NCBI GenBank assembly: GCA_029706075.1
Contig: JAINUG010000174.1
Location: 1,054,001-1,118,000, forward strand
DNA length: 64,000 bases
Direction: 5' to 3'
DNA from: Aldrovandia affinis
Lineage: Eukaryota > Chordata > Actinopteri > Notacanthiformes > Halosauridae
The position numbers were made by a program, and so were the translations under genes. Positions 11,130 to 23,783 of this stretch are shown one piece after another. Below the pieces are notes generated by a model that was not told the DNA's origin, made no database searches, and saw only the letters and a program-made list of their open reading frames with translations. Position 1 is the stretch's first letter; each line of letters begins with the position of its first letter.

Positions 11130-12231
11130 AATCCTTATTGGAATGCTGTTATACAAGTTTTTAACTGTTTCTAGTGGGATATTCTTCAAGAAGGAAGGCC
11201 TTCAGTTCTTTGAAAGGTTGAAATCTACTCTGTACTCTACGTTCCAGAATTTCCAATAAAAGTTTAATGATGTTTAGATCTGGTGACATGGAAAGTGTTT
11301 TACTTCATCCTGGTATTCATGAAACCCCTCTTGAATCCATTTATCAGTGTGTATGGGGGCGTTATCGTCTTGGATAATGGAAACATCTTTAGGAAACAAT
11401 GTTTGCACCATTGGGTTTACCTGGTCACCAAAAATGGCTTCATATTCCTTGGCTGTAATTCTACCATGCAGAGTAATAATCAGAACCAATGACTCCCACA
11501 AGATGGCTTCCCATACCATAACAGATCCACCACCATGTTTAACAGTTGGGAACAGGCAAATGTGGGTCGAATGCTTCCTTTGTCTTTCTCCAATCATAAA
11601 CCCCTCCAGATGTAGTGAAAAGACGACTCAGGGACCATATTAATTTGTTCCAATGTATTACATTGTTGCATGTACTTTGCTCAGACTCCAGGGTTTATGC
11701 ACATTACGCCAGGTTTTGTGTTGTTGCACATTGATCTCCGAATGACAGCCCTACCATAAATACCAGCTTTTTGTACAGTACAGTACAGTTTTTTTGAGAC
11801 TGGGTGACTGAGGTGTATCTTCAGTTCTGTGGTCATTTTTGACGCCGCTGTTTTTAGTTTTTTAGCAACTATCCTGTTAAGTGTCCCTTTACCCCTGTTG
11901 GTGAACTTCTACTACTTCTTTCCTGATGCAGTTTTTCCTTGTGTGTTGTATGCCGTCATGATTTTCGCTACTGGTCCCTTTGACACATTCAATCATTTTG
12001 CCGTTTCTGTGACTGACACACCTGCAATTCAGCCACCAAATATTTGGCCTCTTAAACTCTCATAATGCTTTAAAAACTCACATATTAAAGTGATGATTTT
12101 AAAAATTTATTTTATAGCAGAAACATATTAGTAATTAGTATTGACATTAAAATGAAACACATGTAATTGCGATTTAGTTGCTTCAAAATATACTTTTTCA
12201 TTTGGTGTTTCCATTATTTTGTTAACCCCGG
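11130..12231 (-). mobile_element. Tc1-type transposon relic, left end missing
   Basis: Same family as the copy at 1972. The right terminal repeat (CATTTGGTGTTTCCATTATT ... AACCCC) is followed by TA at 12232. The left terminal repeat is absent and the copy starts within the transposase C-terminus. Minus-strand pieces include 'VKHGGGSVMVWEAILWES', 'FPKDVSIIQDDNAPIHTDKW' and 'EGFHEYQDEVKHFPC', i.e. the second catalytic aspartate region of the DDE domain (IIQDDNAPIHT). Frame breaks prevent a full product. Confidence 0.85.
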
Positions 12232-12239
12232 TATGTATT

Positions 12240-13328
12240 AAAGCTCTCAACCGATTAAAAAAAGTTGATAAACTATGAATTGCTTTATGCTTTAGGTCAT
12301 TGTCCTGCTTGAATATAAATCTTCTCCCAAGTCTCTTGCAGACTGCAGCAGGTTTTCTTCCAAGATTTGTCCATTTTGCCCTCTATTTTTAAGTTTTCCA
12401 GTCCCTGAAGCAGAGGAGCATCACCATAGCATTAGGCTCCTGCCACCATGTTTCACGGTAGGGATAGTGTTCTTGGGATGATGTGCAGTCTTAGGCCTGC
12501 ACCAAACATAGTGCCTAACGTTGAGGTCAAAAAGTTCAATCTCGGTCTCATACGATTTTAGAATCTTCCTCCACATGCCTTCTGGCAAACTCTTGGTGAG
12601 ATTTCATGTGAATTTTGGTTATGTTTTTGCCACCCTCCCATAAAGCACAGATTTGTGAAGCATCTGGGGTATTGTCCATTGGACAGTTTCTACCATCTCT
12701 GCCATGGAAGACTGTAACTCTGAGTTGCCATAGGCAAGTGCCTTCTTGCACGGATGCTCAGTTTTGGAGGATGGCCTGTTCACAGTCGTAAATCCACAGT
12801 TGTGCCATATTGTCTCCATTTCTTTATGATGGACTTAACAGTGCTCCAGGGGAAATTCTGTCTTTTAAATCTTCCTATATCCTTCTTATAACCCTGCACA
12901 CTTGGTGCTTTTGAAGACTATTTTCTCGGGTTTGCTTCGAGTGTTCTTTGGTCTTCATGATGAAACTGTTGTTTGGAAATGCACTAGGCAACTGTGGGAC
13001 CTCTCACAGACTGGTGTATTTAATTTGAAATAATTTGAAACACCTTAAATGTACACAGGTGGACTCCAATCAAATAATTGTATGACAATTGATTGTACCA
13101 GAGTTTATTTAGGTGTGTCTTAGCAAAGGGGGTGGATACTTATTGAATCAATTGTTGTCTGTTTTTTATTTGTGATTAATTAAGAAAAAGCTTTAGTTGT
13201 GTTTTTAATTTGACATTATAAAGCATTTTGTGGCAAGAAAATCCCAATTAAATCCATTTTGATTCAATGAAGTAAGATAATAAAATGTGAAAAATGCCAA
13301 AGGAGGTGAATATTTTCTTTACCCACTG
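12240..13328 (-). mobile_element. Second, unrelated Tc1-family relic
   Basis: The right end CACTG at 13328 is followed by TA, and inside it reads as the reverse of 'CAGTGGGTAAAGAAAATATT'. Minus-strand pieces read DLNVRHYVWCRPKTA, 'HHPKNTIPTVKHGG' and 'GQILEENLLQSARDLG', the Tc1 transposase catalytic region. The transposase sequence differs from the copy just to its left. The left end is truncated against the neighbouring Tc1, and several stops are present. Confidence 0.82.
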
Positions 13329-16261
13329 TATATCGAGTGCATTTTCTACTGTTTGTAGACATCTTAATTTTATTTTCCATAACGGTCTACACAAAGACAT
13401 GACAGGTATTAACTTTAATCACCAGTTGTGCTATAAATAACTTTTGTATTTCAATAAGAGACAAATATGTCCAGTGGGTATTCTAAATGGGTTGAATCTC
13501 GTTCCAGACAGCCGTGTTTTCATGACAATCCATGTGCTGAGTCTGTAACCATTTCAGAAAATTGTTGTTTAAATCCGAATGGATAGGGATGGGGTCAGAA
13601 GTGTTCCTATTGTCCTCGGTCTGCTGTCTGCTGTCTCACAGAATGACCCTTAGTTGCATGGTTTTGTGACTGAAATTCCCCTGTGAACCACCTTCCCAAA
13701 CTCCTCCAGCACAAAGCCTTTGTTCAGCCAACTGCTGCACTTCACAGAAAGTTCCTTTTGTCTGGGTACCTTTAAGAATTTGCTGCATGAATTAGTCAGT
13801 TGTCTTTGTTTACTCAAAAGCCCCTTTTCCCCAAAGGCAATACACACAGAATTCTGAGAGAGAGACAGAAGGGGGGAGAAAGCATGGTAGAGAGAGAGAG
13901 AGAGACAGAGAGAGACATATCAAACATTAATCGGTGGAAGGCTTTTTAGGCTGTAAAAATATTTCAGCTCAGAGATTGGAAACTGGTGAAGTATAAATGA
14001 TGTGCCATCTGGATCCAAATCGATGCATCAAATTTTGATTTGGAGATTAGCATCTAGGACCTTAAACTAAGTGGCACTAATCCAATGAATTCAGGAGAGG
14101 GTTAAACTGGACTGCATCCAGATTCTTCCTGGCAGTTAAGTCCAAGAGCATTGGCAAGCTGTGCAGGCTTTTTGATCAGAGGAGTACATAAGACACTGCG
14201 TAAACTCTAAACTTCCTCACAGGTTGGTAGCATTTCTCACACCAATATCCTCCCCTTCTGTGGTTATAATTGTAGTGTTGTGTTCAAAGCACAGAGTGAG
14301 CAAAAGTTTATGTAAAATTCCCAAACAACTGTCATTAACCAGAGTTTGCCTTGTGAACAGCGATATACTGTATATCAAAAGTATATGAAGTAACTAGTGA
14401 TATTACCACTATCATAACAATCACCAAAATTAATTCATTGGCAAGTGCTAGGGGTGGGGATGGGAGGTAAGCCAAGATGCAGTCTGAAGAGGGGGAGCAA
14501 TCTGGCCTGAATGGGTGGTCTGTTGAACGATTTGAGCTTTGGTGCCAGTTAACCAAGTGGCCAGGTGCAAAGCAAGATCTAGTTAACCTTAGCGAGCGCC
14601 ACTATGAGCATCTAGTTAGCTCAACTAGCGAATGATGACGCCCACAACAATATGAACAGCCCAAACCACTGAAAATATAGTATAATAAAGAGTATAAAGT
14701 TATATCCTTTACAATATCTAACCTAAACTGATCAACGGACTAATCTAGCTAACTCCTAACATGTGTTATTGAGCTGCTCAGCAGCTCAGCAGCACTTCTT
14801 TTCATGTCATTGCGTGGGAGAATTACCTTTGGCGGGTGCAGATATTTTGATGTTCTTTTAGCAACATTGTGCAGGTTTGGGAAAAGTTTATGAAATAGAA
14901 TTACGACATTAAGAACAGCCAATAACAATGAATAGTCCCTTAAGGCCATCCAGTTAGTTAACTTGTGTTGATGTCACGTTCATCTGTAATTTCTTAGGAG
15001 AACAAATTGATTGACATGTGTTCTGTTCAATGAGAAACAATCGGGTGTTGGAGCTAACTACACACAAAACGTGATTTCAGTCTGGGAATGCAAACAAGAT
15101 GTGGAAATGGCGGAGTTGCAAAACACTTTATCAAATGGAATGGGAATCCAAACTAAAACAATGGATCGCAACTGTCCACGGGGATGACTCGTTGCAAATA
15201 TTGCAATACTCAAATCCGAGCACATCTTAGCGACTTGAGGACCCACGCTGAGACTAATCATTAGAAAGCGCGATGTGCGCCATGCACACAGGATATGGGG
15301 GTATTCACTGTACCAACTACATCGGGAGCAACGGATGTAGTAAGCGACGACCAGAAAAGCAGAGAATTGAGGATTGCAACTCGCCTGGCCTGCCATACAT
15401 CCATCTCAAGGATGAGATTGGAGCGTTTAAATTGCACCGAACTAAAAGTGTGTCTACATTGTTGCTGGAACGGCGTAAAGACAATATTTTTGTATTTTGA
15501 ATGTAAACGGCGACCAATCATTAACTGTGCAGTGTTTAATATTTGCACAACAGCCCCATCTAGTGGAGAAGGAACACACAACACAACCCCTATGTGTTGG
15601 AAAATGCATTTGTGATGATGTTTAATGCGGTTATTATTTTTGTTCATGGTGGATCACTTTGAGTAACCATAGAGTTCCGTCATGGTTCACTTCACTGTGA
15701 TCTGCACAGGCTGTCAGTTGTGTGCAATAGAGCCTTGGACAGCTGATCATTAAAAACTTGCTTGACATTGTTTGTTCATTGTACTTTACTCTAATTTGTC
15801 TGTATTCTTCTTGCGCGACAGTAATGTATTTGGACAAGGAGAGATCAAAACAACTGCTGGTCCAGGCCTTTATGGAGCATAAACTGATAGCTTTCATATT
15901 TCATGTATTTGTTAAAGGTACAGAGAGGGGATATAGCAGGAAAACACCTTACACAAACTTGTGAACCAGAGGCCTTCACATCATTTTGCGACTTTAAGAG
16001 GCGAGAAATGGATCACTGAGAGAGGCGGTGTTGCGAATGACAGAAGCTTGTAACTGTAGACCTTCACACCCATGACATGGACCATCATCCTCATTGCAGT
16101 TGAGTGCTAATCGAGATCTCAGCTCAAAGCATGCACCTCTCCCTGCAAAAACCCGCTATTCTAAACTGTCCATACAGCACAAAAGTATGCTTTCCAATGC
16201 CAGATGAGCTAGACTGCGTAATTCCCAGCAGCTCTGAGTCTATTTCCAGGAGTGTTAAGAT
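13329..16261. other. Mostly unique non-coding DNA
   Basis: A GA-rich patch lies at 13855-13915. The stretch 15060-15560 is open in several frames on both strands (for example 15295-15615 plus and 15647-15261 minus), but no product has recognisable domains. It could be an unidentified repeat or diverged exon. No RNA gene was seen. Confidence 0.4.
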
Positions 16262-16366
16262 ATTTTGCCCCCTGTACTGACCCTGGATCAGTTTTTTCCC
16301 CACAACAATAGGGCTGGGACTAGGGCTGGGCAAACTGATCCTAGATCAGTCATTGGGGCAGAAAAA
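16262..16366. repeat. Short MITE-like inverted repeat (GATCCTAGATCAG type)
   Basis: The left part TTTTGCCCCCTGTACTGACC ... CTGGATCAGTTT is roughly mirrored by AAACTGATCCTAGATCAGTC ... TTGGGGCAGAAAA. Similar CTGATCCTAGATCAGT repeats are common in fish non-coding DNA. Terminal boundaries and target duplications are not clear. Confidence 0.5.
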
Positions 16367-17965
16367 GGCCAGAGCAATTTCTTGCCTGTTTTGAAGTACA
16401 GTGTAGTTTTTTTTTTTTAAGAACAATCAAATCCAAGTTACTGTTATTGAACATGACATTCAGTGCCCTAGTCTAACTGCTCTGCATTTGACCTTGAATC
16501 ATTCTTTTATTACACCAGACAGATCACTGAAAAGATCAGTTAAATGCAATGCCTGAAACCAGTCAGGTGTCACACAGTAGCGCTACACAAAATAAAGGAC
16601 TATAACCCCCACTCATATCACATGCCCTATACCCCACACCCCATCCATTCCTTCCAATACCCCAATATACCTTCCTAACCCCTTCCCCACCCATCCCCAG
16701 ATTGCACTTTTCAAATATTTCTTTTTTGATGGCAATAGCATTTGTAAAGCAAGGACAAAAGAACACTCCACTGCCTGAGCCTGTTCTCAAACACACTGTG
16801 GAAAAATGGAAAATTACTGTGGCGTGAAGATCAACCCAAAGACACAGGCTCAGAGCAGCAAGGCCTGTCGGCACTCTGATTAAACCATCATCTTTGATTT
16901 GAAATGGGCTCGGCAAAATCGTTATGGTAACCCTGAAGACGGAGTGGAATTCTCGCCGGCTAATGTCCCCACAGCCCCCCGTAATAAGAAAACTATCAGC
17001 TGGGTCTCCGCCGCGATGCTCGAACCGCCGTTTAAGGGGAGGTGACAGCAAAGCGGCGGTTTGTCTGTCAATTCAGATTAATGGCCGGCTTTTTGATACA
17101 AAACAAAAGCAAAACGAATCATGTACGGAGGAGAAAAAGGCGCATCTATATTGAGCTTTACGAACAGCTTTCAGATGCGCCAGAGTGTACTGTAACTGTG
17201 TGGACGTGCTACTGAACTGCTGTTCACGGCTAGCTATTTTGGCTAGACCATCGCTGCTGTGTGTCTGTTATATGCAGCTTCCCTTATAAAAAAATCTGCA
17301 GGGGTGGGTGTTCAGATATAATGAGAGCAGCTCGATCCACTTTGTGTCATGTGGTACATAACCATTTTTACTGATCATTAAGCCTGTCCTGTACAAACTC
17401 AGCCACGTAATCCATTTTATTCTCATTATTGTTTGACCCTCTTTCATATAACTTTGCATTTTTTAACCAATTTGTATTGCTGATGTTTACGTTTTCTCTC
17501 AGTTTGTATTTGTAGGCCTGTTCCTTCACTGCAATGGGCTCCATCAATTTTAGAGTGCAGAATAGCCCGTACGAAAAGGGAGCAGCCAGCCGCCACTTCT
17601 TTCCACTATGCTGTCCACCAGCTGAGCTGCACAGTCATTGCAGAGTAGGAGCATACTTCATATGCAGCTGGCGAGGCAGAACGCAGGCCAGAGTAGTCAC
17701 TCCAGTAGTCATTCCAGGGTATACCCCTGCACTGAGAGCCAGTGATTTAGCAGGATGCACCAACCAACAGCCCCATCGTTCTGTAATGTTTTGTCTCCAG
17801 CTGCTGCCTCAAAATGTGATCCACTTTGCCAACAATACAGCATTTTGATGTAGCCAAAAGCAATGTTCAAGGCTCATATATAATGGAGATTGACTAAGGC
17901 ATATCTGGAGTCAGCCTAGAGAAAAGCTTCGCAGAGAGATTTCAATACTGAAGATGAACTACAGG
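16367..17965. other. Non-coding, includes a possible conserved block
   Basis: A poly-T run is at about 16408-16418. The stretch 16850-17110 is GC-balanced, rich in homeodomain- and TCF-like motifs (ATTAAACC, CTTTGATTTG, TTCAGATTAATGG), and contrasts with its flanks. It reads like conserved non-coding DNA rather than a gene. Confidence 0.35.
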
Positions 17966-18188
17966 CAGTGATGGGCAGTAGCCTAGCGTCACTACAAGTA
18001 GCGACGCTACTAGCTTAACTATATTTCCCAGTAGCATGGTTGTAGTGTCACTGTTTCCTAAATCAAATAGCGGGATAGATTTTAATAGCTTGCAATGAGG
18101 GATAGCTTTCATGTAGCGGAGCTATGTGTTTTGTAGAGTAACTGGTAGCTTAGCTTGCAACATTTTCCAAGTAGCTTGCCCAACAGTG
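17966..18188. mobile_element. hAT-type MITE (CAGTGATGGGCA family)
   Basis: The left end CAGTGATGGGCAGTAGC is mirrored by the right end AAGTAGCTTGCCCAACAGTG. The interior is made of GTAGC/TAGCT-rich sequence typical of such fish elements. The 8 bp flanking each side (ACTACAGG and ACTATATG) match at 6 of 8 positions, consistent with a diverged 8-bp target duplication. There is no coding capacity. Confidence 0.7.
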
Positions 18189-21100
18189 ACTATATGTGTG
18201 AAATATTGTCGTTGGTTGCCAGCTAGTTGCTAAGCTAGTTGCGTAGGGTACTTCCATTGTAAATGCTCTATCAATCTACCTAGCTACAAGAATACTAGAA
18301 ATAGATTTTTGCAGAATATAGCAATCTTAAAATAGCTCTTTCTACTCAGTAGAATTAAGAATTATGAAAAAGAGTCATTTATAATCCGCATGGTACATGT
18401 AGAAAGCATAAATTAAAAAGACAATGAACAGGATCATGCTGGCAGGGAGTATGCAGGCATTAATGAGGTAGGCAAGGACATTTTAAATATTTGAGATAGT
18501 GGGCAGTGTTTAATCGGACTTTTGTTCTGTGTTTCTGATCTGATCCACCAGAATCTAGTTCACCGCTACTTCCCTGTCAATGTGGTCAATGACACCTTTG
18601 TCCTCTGCTTTATTATTTTGTGTGTTTTGCATTTACTTGATTTTTTCACCCTCTCCATTCATTTCCTCACCTTCGTTATGCCACTCGTGTGAAGTGAAGT
18701 CCATTCTTAATTTTTTACAGTGCCGCAGTTAATCAATTTCAGGGAGCTTAATTTGCATGCAAATTCCGGCCGCTGTGGAGATGCATGCACGCTGTTTCAG
18801 CAGATAACAGGACCCTAACGATCGCCTCGAAGCCGCGGGAAGACGGAACTTTTCAAGGCGAAGCGTCAGCATTGTGAGAGAGCGTGATTGATCGTCGGCT
18901 GTCTGTGCGCGGATAGTGTAAGTGCTTCATCAATTTCTCTCCGTTTTTCCCCCCCGTTAGCTTTATCCCCCCCTCCTGCTAGCTGAATGTAGGGGCCTGC
19001 GTGCGGGAATACGAACGCGGGGGAGTCCGGAGGCCATGTGGCGACATGCAATTGAGGCATCAATCTGGGACGGCCCGCTCACTGATCGGTGGCTTCAGCC
19101 AGGGAGGTCCCACGCGACGTCGGGGCATTAAAAGATTTAATGGGTCTGGGCAGACTGAATCCTCAAATCATCCGCACTGTAACTCAAGCCTCGTCTGCCC
19201 TTTATACATGCCAATGAATCAAAACCGGTCCTCTCGTAGTGCGTTAGGGAGCAGCTGACAGCACGGCCGGCTGTTCTCTATCATACTGCGTGGCCGTGAG
19301 GGGCGGGGCCGTGCTGGGCAGGGCCGTGCGAGGTGTGTTGGGCCCAGACCTTGTCGAGAGTGCAGGAGCTCCGCACCCGCTGGAACATGCCTGACATTGA
19401 AGGCTGCGATCGCAGTGTTCATTTAAACCTTAGTCTATGCTTCGATGTCCTGGTGTGTTTTTCCCCCCCACCCAAAATCCCAATAACCCCCCTCGCCAAA
19501 CAAACCAAAAGTTTTGAAAGCCAAATATGGAACTTCTTTTTATTGTTCTTGCTGACCCAAGCCTTTTGTTCTTCCTGCAATCTGTGCACAAGAGGCCAGC
19601 TGAATTGAAACTGAGCTAAACTAAACTAAGCTAAGCGGGGCTTCAACAGCTGCCCTGTTAACTCTAAATCAAATATTTGTCCCTCAAGCTAAACTGGAGT
19701 AAAAGCTCTATGGATATTTTATGATTTTATTCATTCGTTTTCTCACAGAATTCCTCCTCTCGGACCTACAAATGTTATCTACATTACAACAACCACACTG
19801 GAAACATGAAACTACAGAATAATACAAAGACAAATGTGGAGGAGAGCTGTGTTTGCTTGGGCATGTTAGTGTGTGTGTTGTTTTTGTTTGTTGTTTTGGT
19901 TTTTTGTGGAAGGGGGAAGTTGAAACTATGATAACAGCAACTTCCACAATTGATCACAGCCACTTTCCAATGTCACCTCTAGATGTCACTGTCTTCCCTA
20001 ATGCTCACTGGGAGAGCGGGACCAGCCACTTCAGCAACTTTGTTATTGAATAAATATAATTAAACAATTCCCAGTTATGAGTTAACCTGGTTCCCGGGGG
20101 CCTGCATTAATAGCCACTCATTATTAAATACATGATGAGGTTATGAGCTACACATTTTCATTACATAATCACTTAGACCAGCTATATGCTAGTGTGCATT
20201 ACTGATTCATTAGTTAGCCATTGCATCATAGATCTTCTCCTTCTGGTGTAACGGCCGTGAACAACAAAAGGCTGGATTTAACTACTTCTACTACAAAATA
20301 ATGATAATAATGAACTTCGATTTGTTGCCGCTATCAAATGTGATGCAATAAAATGTGAAGGGTCCACTGGTTTCCTGCAAGCATTAAAGCAACCATATGC
20401 GCACAGCAACGTTAGGGACGGCGTCTCGTTCATTACACCATTCAGAGGAGGACAGCGTCATTATCGTTGTTTCTAGATTCCCCACTCGTTTGCTCACTTT
20501 ACGAGATTTTTAAAATGCCTTTCATGTGTTTATTTTATGCTGCCAGATTCCATCAGTGACCTCGATGTGAGTCCTCAATAGTTGGCTCGGTCTCGCATGA
20601 ATGCATGCAAACCAGATGACATGATGCTATTTGTTTTTCTTTGCAGACACCCCTACCTAGGGCAACTTACATAGTTTGGCATTTGTGTGGCTGTGCATTT
20701 TACAAACGCAGTGGCAGTAAAGCCAGTTATTTTCCAAACGTACAACAGCTTATAGGATGTGGGAATATTATTATTTTTGAATGTTGTTTTCTCTTTTGTG
20801 TGGTTTCTCCCCATGTACCTAGTTTCTCCCCATATGCCCATTTGGGCATTTTAACTGAATTGAATTTCAAATGTATAAATGTATGACTCTCACATACAAT
20901 GACATGTACACAAACAAACAAAACCAGGCTTCACAGAAATCAATCCTGAAATGCTGGGCATAGCCAGTTATTGATTAAAAACTCTTGTATTGTCATGACG
21001 TCTTTCGTTACGGAGAGGTTGATGACAAAATTGCACAGAGCCAGTTGTACCACCGCAATAGATTTTGGGGCAAAGTGGTTGTAATAGGTAATCACTGTCA

Positions 21101-21254
21101 ACCTTATCTGTAAAGGGTGAGCCTTTATTGTGGTTTTTATTTTAATTGTACAATGTGTGAAACATAACAATCCAAATTGTTCACAAAAATAGTTCCCTAA
21201 GTACACCAGTGCCTTTTGTATACTTATTACACTTCTCATAAATTATACAGATAG
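18189..21254. other. Non-coding with GC-rich, regulatory-looking stretches
   Basis: The stretch 18720-19350 is markedly GC- and CpG-rich and holds a double octamer site (18751-18764) and several GGGCCGTG units (19288-19335). The stretch 20080-20240 is TAAT-rich and reads like a conserved non-coding element. No exon with clear splice signals and protein similarity was found. Confidence 0.35.
18751..18764. promoter_or_regulatory. Palindromic double octamer (POU-type) site
   Basis: ATTTGCATGCAAAT is a perfect 14-bp palindrome containing the octamer ATGCAAAT on both strands, overlapping in the centre. POU-family factors bind the octamer and can dimerise on palindromic variants. The function here is inferred only. 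Confidence 0.4.
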
Positions 21255-21879
21255 AGTTCTGGTGGCTCTGTAGTGGTGTGAGGTGCATTTTCCTGACATG
21301 GTTTAGGTCCACTCATCCTTTAGGGGCAAGGTAAATGCCAATAAATACAAAGCCATTGTAAGTGATCACCTTCATCCTATGGTTTAGCATTTCTATCCTG
21401 ATGAGAATGGTCTCTTCTAGGATCACAATGCCCCATCCACAGGGCACAAGTGGTCACTGAATGGTTTGATGAACATGAAAATGATGTAAACCATATGCTG
21501 TGGTCATCTCAGTCACCAGATCTCAACCCAAGTGCATAACCACATATTCAATATTGGGGGGACATAATGAAATGGATTGTTTTATATCTATAAGTTATTG
21601 GGGGGATAAATATGACTGTTTTAAATATTGTTAACAACTCGTTAAGACGATGTGTCAACCCAACTGACCACTAGGGAAATGTGCCCGAGACATTATTTTC
21701 TACCACCATCAACAAAACAACAGATTATGCCATTTTTCATGGAAGAATGGTGTTGCATCCCTCCAGAAGAGTTCCAGATACTTATAAAATCTATGCCAAG
21801 GTGCTTTGAAGTTGTTCTGGCAGCTTATGTTGGCCCAACACCCTATCAAGACACTTTATCTTTCCTTTATTTTGGCAGT
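21255..21879 (+). mobile_element. Tc1-like element ('AACTGCCAAAATAAAGG' family), interrupted copy
   Basis: The plus strand carries transposase pieces: a GGSVVVWGAFS-like start near 21260, [19 protein letters not shown] near 21477-21530, then 'FLPPSTKQQIMPFFMEEW' and CCIPPEEF up to GPTPY at about 21846. The right end TTATTTTGGCAGT is followed by TA at 21880. The left terminal repeat is missing. About 145 bp of foreign AT-rich sequence (21531-21675), with two TTGGGGGGA-type motifs, replaces the segment after DLNP. The copy is inactive. Confidence 0.8.
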
Positions 21880-23485
21880 TACCTGTATATATTTCCAGAT
21901 CCATATTTTTGTGACCGTGTTGAAATCACAAACCATAAAAAAACATGGTTAGCGCACACCTCACATATGACTCATAACCATGTTTCTCAAATGCAATCAA
22001 TATTCTCCAATAAGCTCTTGATTCCCAATCACAGTGCAACGTGATTTTGGAACCTAATTGTTCCAATGGCTGTTGTGCAGTAACATAAAATATGTTTTGA
22101 AATAAATTGGGTTATGTTGAGTCCTGTAGGGTACTGCTCTGCTCTGTTCAATTACATACAGATTATTGCCTGAAAGGGTTACAGGTCTATAATTGATTAT
22201 TACAGAAATATATCAAATATCCTCATAATTACTTGATAAAATCCTTAAAAAAACATTTGTCACTGCAATCGCAATAATGCGTCCACTTTGAGCTGCAGAA
22301 ACAATGGCATGACAATTAACCTTTTTATTTATAAATCATGTTTTGCTTCCATTTTTTCATCAAATAATCAATATTTCAACATGACACGTTGTGCCTTCGG
22401 TGAGCAGGCGCATGTGTCTCTTTGTGTGCGGAATGCCAGAGCATGAAGATTGCAAATACAAATTACCTGCTACGAAAACAATCACCTCTGCCTGTCAACG
22501 TGGGAGGCAACCGAGCGGCATCAGAAGCTTCCTTTGTTGGGATTATATGAGAGATAGAATGTAGACGTGCTATTGTGGGCTGTTTCAACGTTTTCACAGC
22601 GCGGTATGCTGGACAGAGTTGAAGCCGTCCACGATCGTTTCGTTTTTAATTGGGATACTAATTAAGCTTCGTGAAACAAACAATTGCATCCTGGCGTACT
22701 TTGGCGTCAGTTGCTGTGTCATGTGACGACATCACGCCCAGGGGTAAATCACCTCCGCGCGGTCATGGAACACCTCCTAAGTATAACCTGCCAAAGCATC
22801 ACCATCAGAGCTAATCTGCTGCGAAACCCCAACGCTGCGTCTCTTATCGTTGCGTCGCACAAAGCCGCGCGCTGTGGAAGTTGACGGATGGCGGCTCGGT
22901 CGAAGAAGCAGACGGCCCCATTTGGACCCAAATGAAAGCCATGCTTGCACTGTCTCCAGGAGAAGATTCATTATGGTAATTGGACCACGCTTTCACGTCG
23001 CCCCGTGCCAGAGAGCCGCCCAGTCAGTTTTCGGCAGCGCGAGCCGATCCCAAAGAACCTGGAAATGTCATTGTGCTCCAGATAAATTAAGGCACCAAAC
23101 CTCCTCCTTTCCCTTTTCTATTTATATATGCACAAACATCGACAGCTTGGATAATCAACTGCACCAGATTGCACACCAAGGAACAAATCACTTCATTTAA
23201 CCATGAAAATGATTGAGCAAAGGATGCGGTTTAAAACCAACGACATTTATCAAAGCTGTTTATCCCTACCCTCACATAACTCACTTTAGAAAAGGCAACC
23301 GCATACATACTCTCCACTGAAGACATTAAACCCCAGTTATTTGTATCTACCTTTCTAATGTATTGTTAAAGTGGTTAAATCTATGGATCCAGCTTTATTA
23401 GGTATAGAACGTGCAATATATCATTTTAGTTTGTTGTTTTGACATGGGAGTCTATAGGTTTAGGAAAAAAAAAAAAAAAAGATTA
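21880..23485. other. Non-coding with a CpG-rich block
   Basis: The stretch 22390-23060 is GC- and CpG-richer than its surroundings and contains open frames on both strands (22850-23200 plus; 22971-22749 minus) without recognisable domains. It may be a conserved non-coding or promoter-like region. A poly-A run sits at about 23465-23480, just before the next element. Confidence 0.35.
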
Positions 23486-23783
23486 ACTGCCAAAATAAAG
23501 GAAACACTTGAGTAAATCAGAGATACTGGTGGCTCTGTTGTGGTGTGGGGTGCATTTTCCCAGCATGGTTTAGGTCCATTCACCCTTTAAGGGCAAGATA
23601 AATGTCAGTAAATATAAAGCCATTCTGAGTGATCACCTTAATCCTCTGGTGAAGCATTCCTGAAGGGAGCGGTCCAGACACATGTAGAATCTATGCCAAG
23701 GCGCATTGAAGCTGTTCTGGAGGCTTGCAGTGGCCCAATGCCCTATTGACCCTTTATGTTGGTGTTTCCTTTATTTTGGCAGT
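23486..23783 (+). mobile_element. Tc1-like element, internally deleted, perfect terminal repeats
   Basis: The ends ACTGCCAAAATAAAGGAAAC and GTTTCCTTTATTTTGGCAGT are exact inverted copies and are flanked by TA on both sides (23484-23485, 23784-23785). Only about 298 bp remain. The transposase start region GGSVVVWGAFSQHG is joined, after loss of the middle, to a C-terminal ESMPRRIEAVLEA ... GPMPY. This is a MITE-like deletion derivative of the family seen at 21255 and 30440. Confidence 0.88.

Noticed and set aside
21652..22044. 130-codon open frame
   Set aside because: It starts in foreign sequence, then reads the Tc1-like C-terminus and runs past the right terminal repeat. It is not a host gene.
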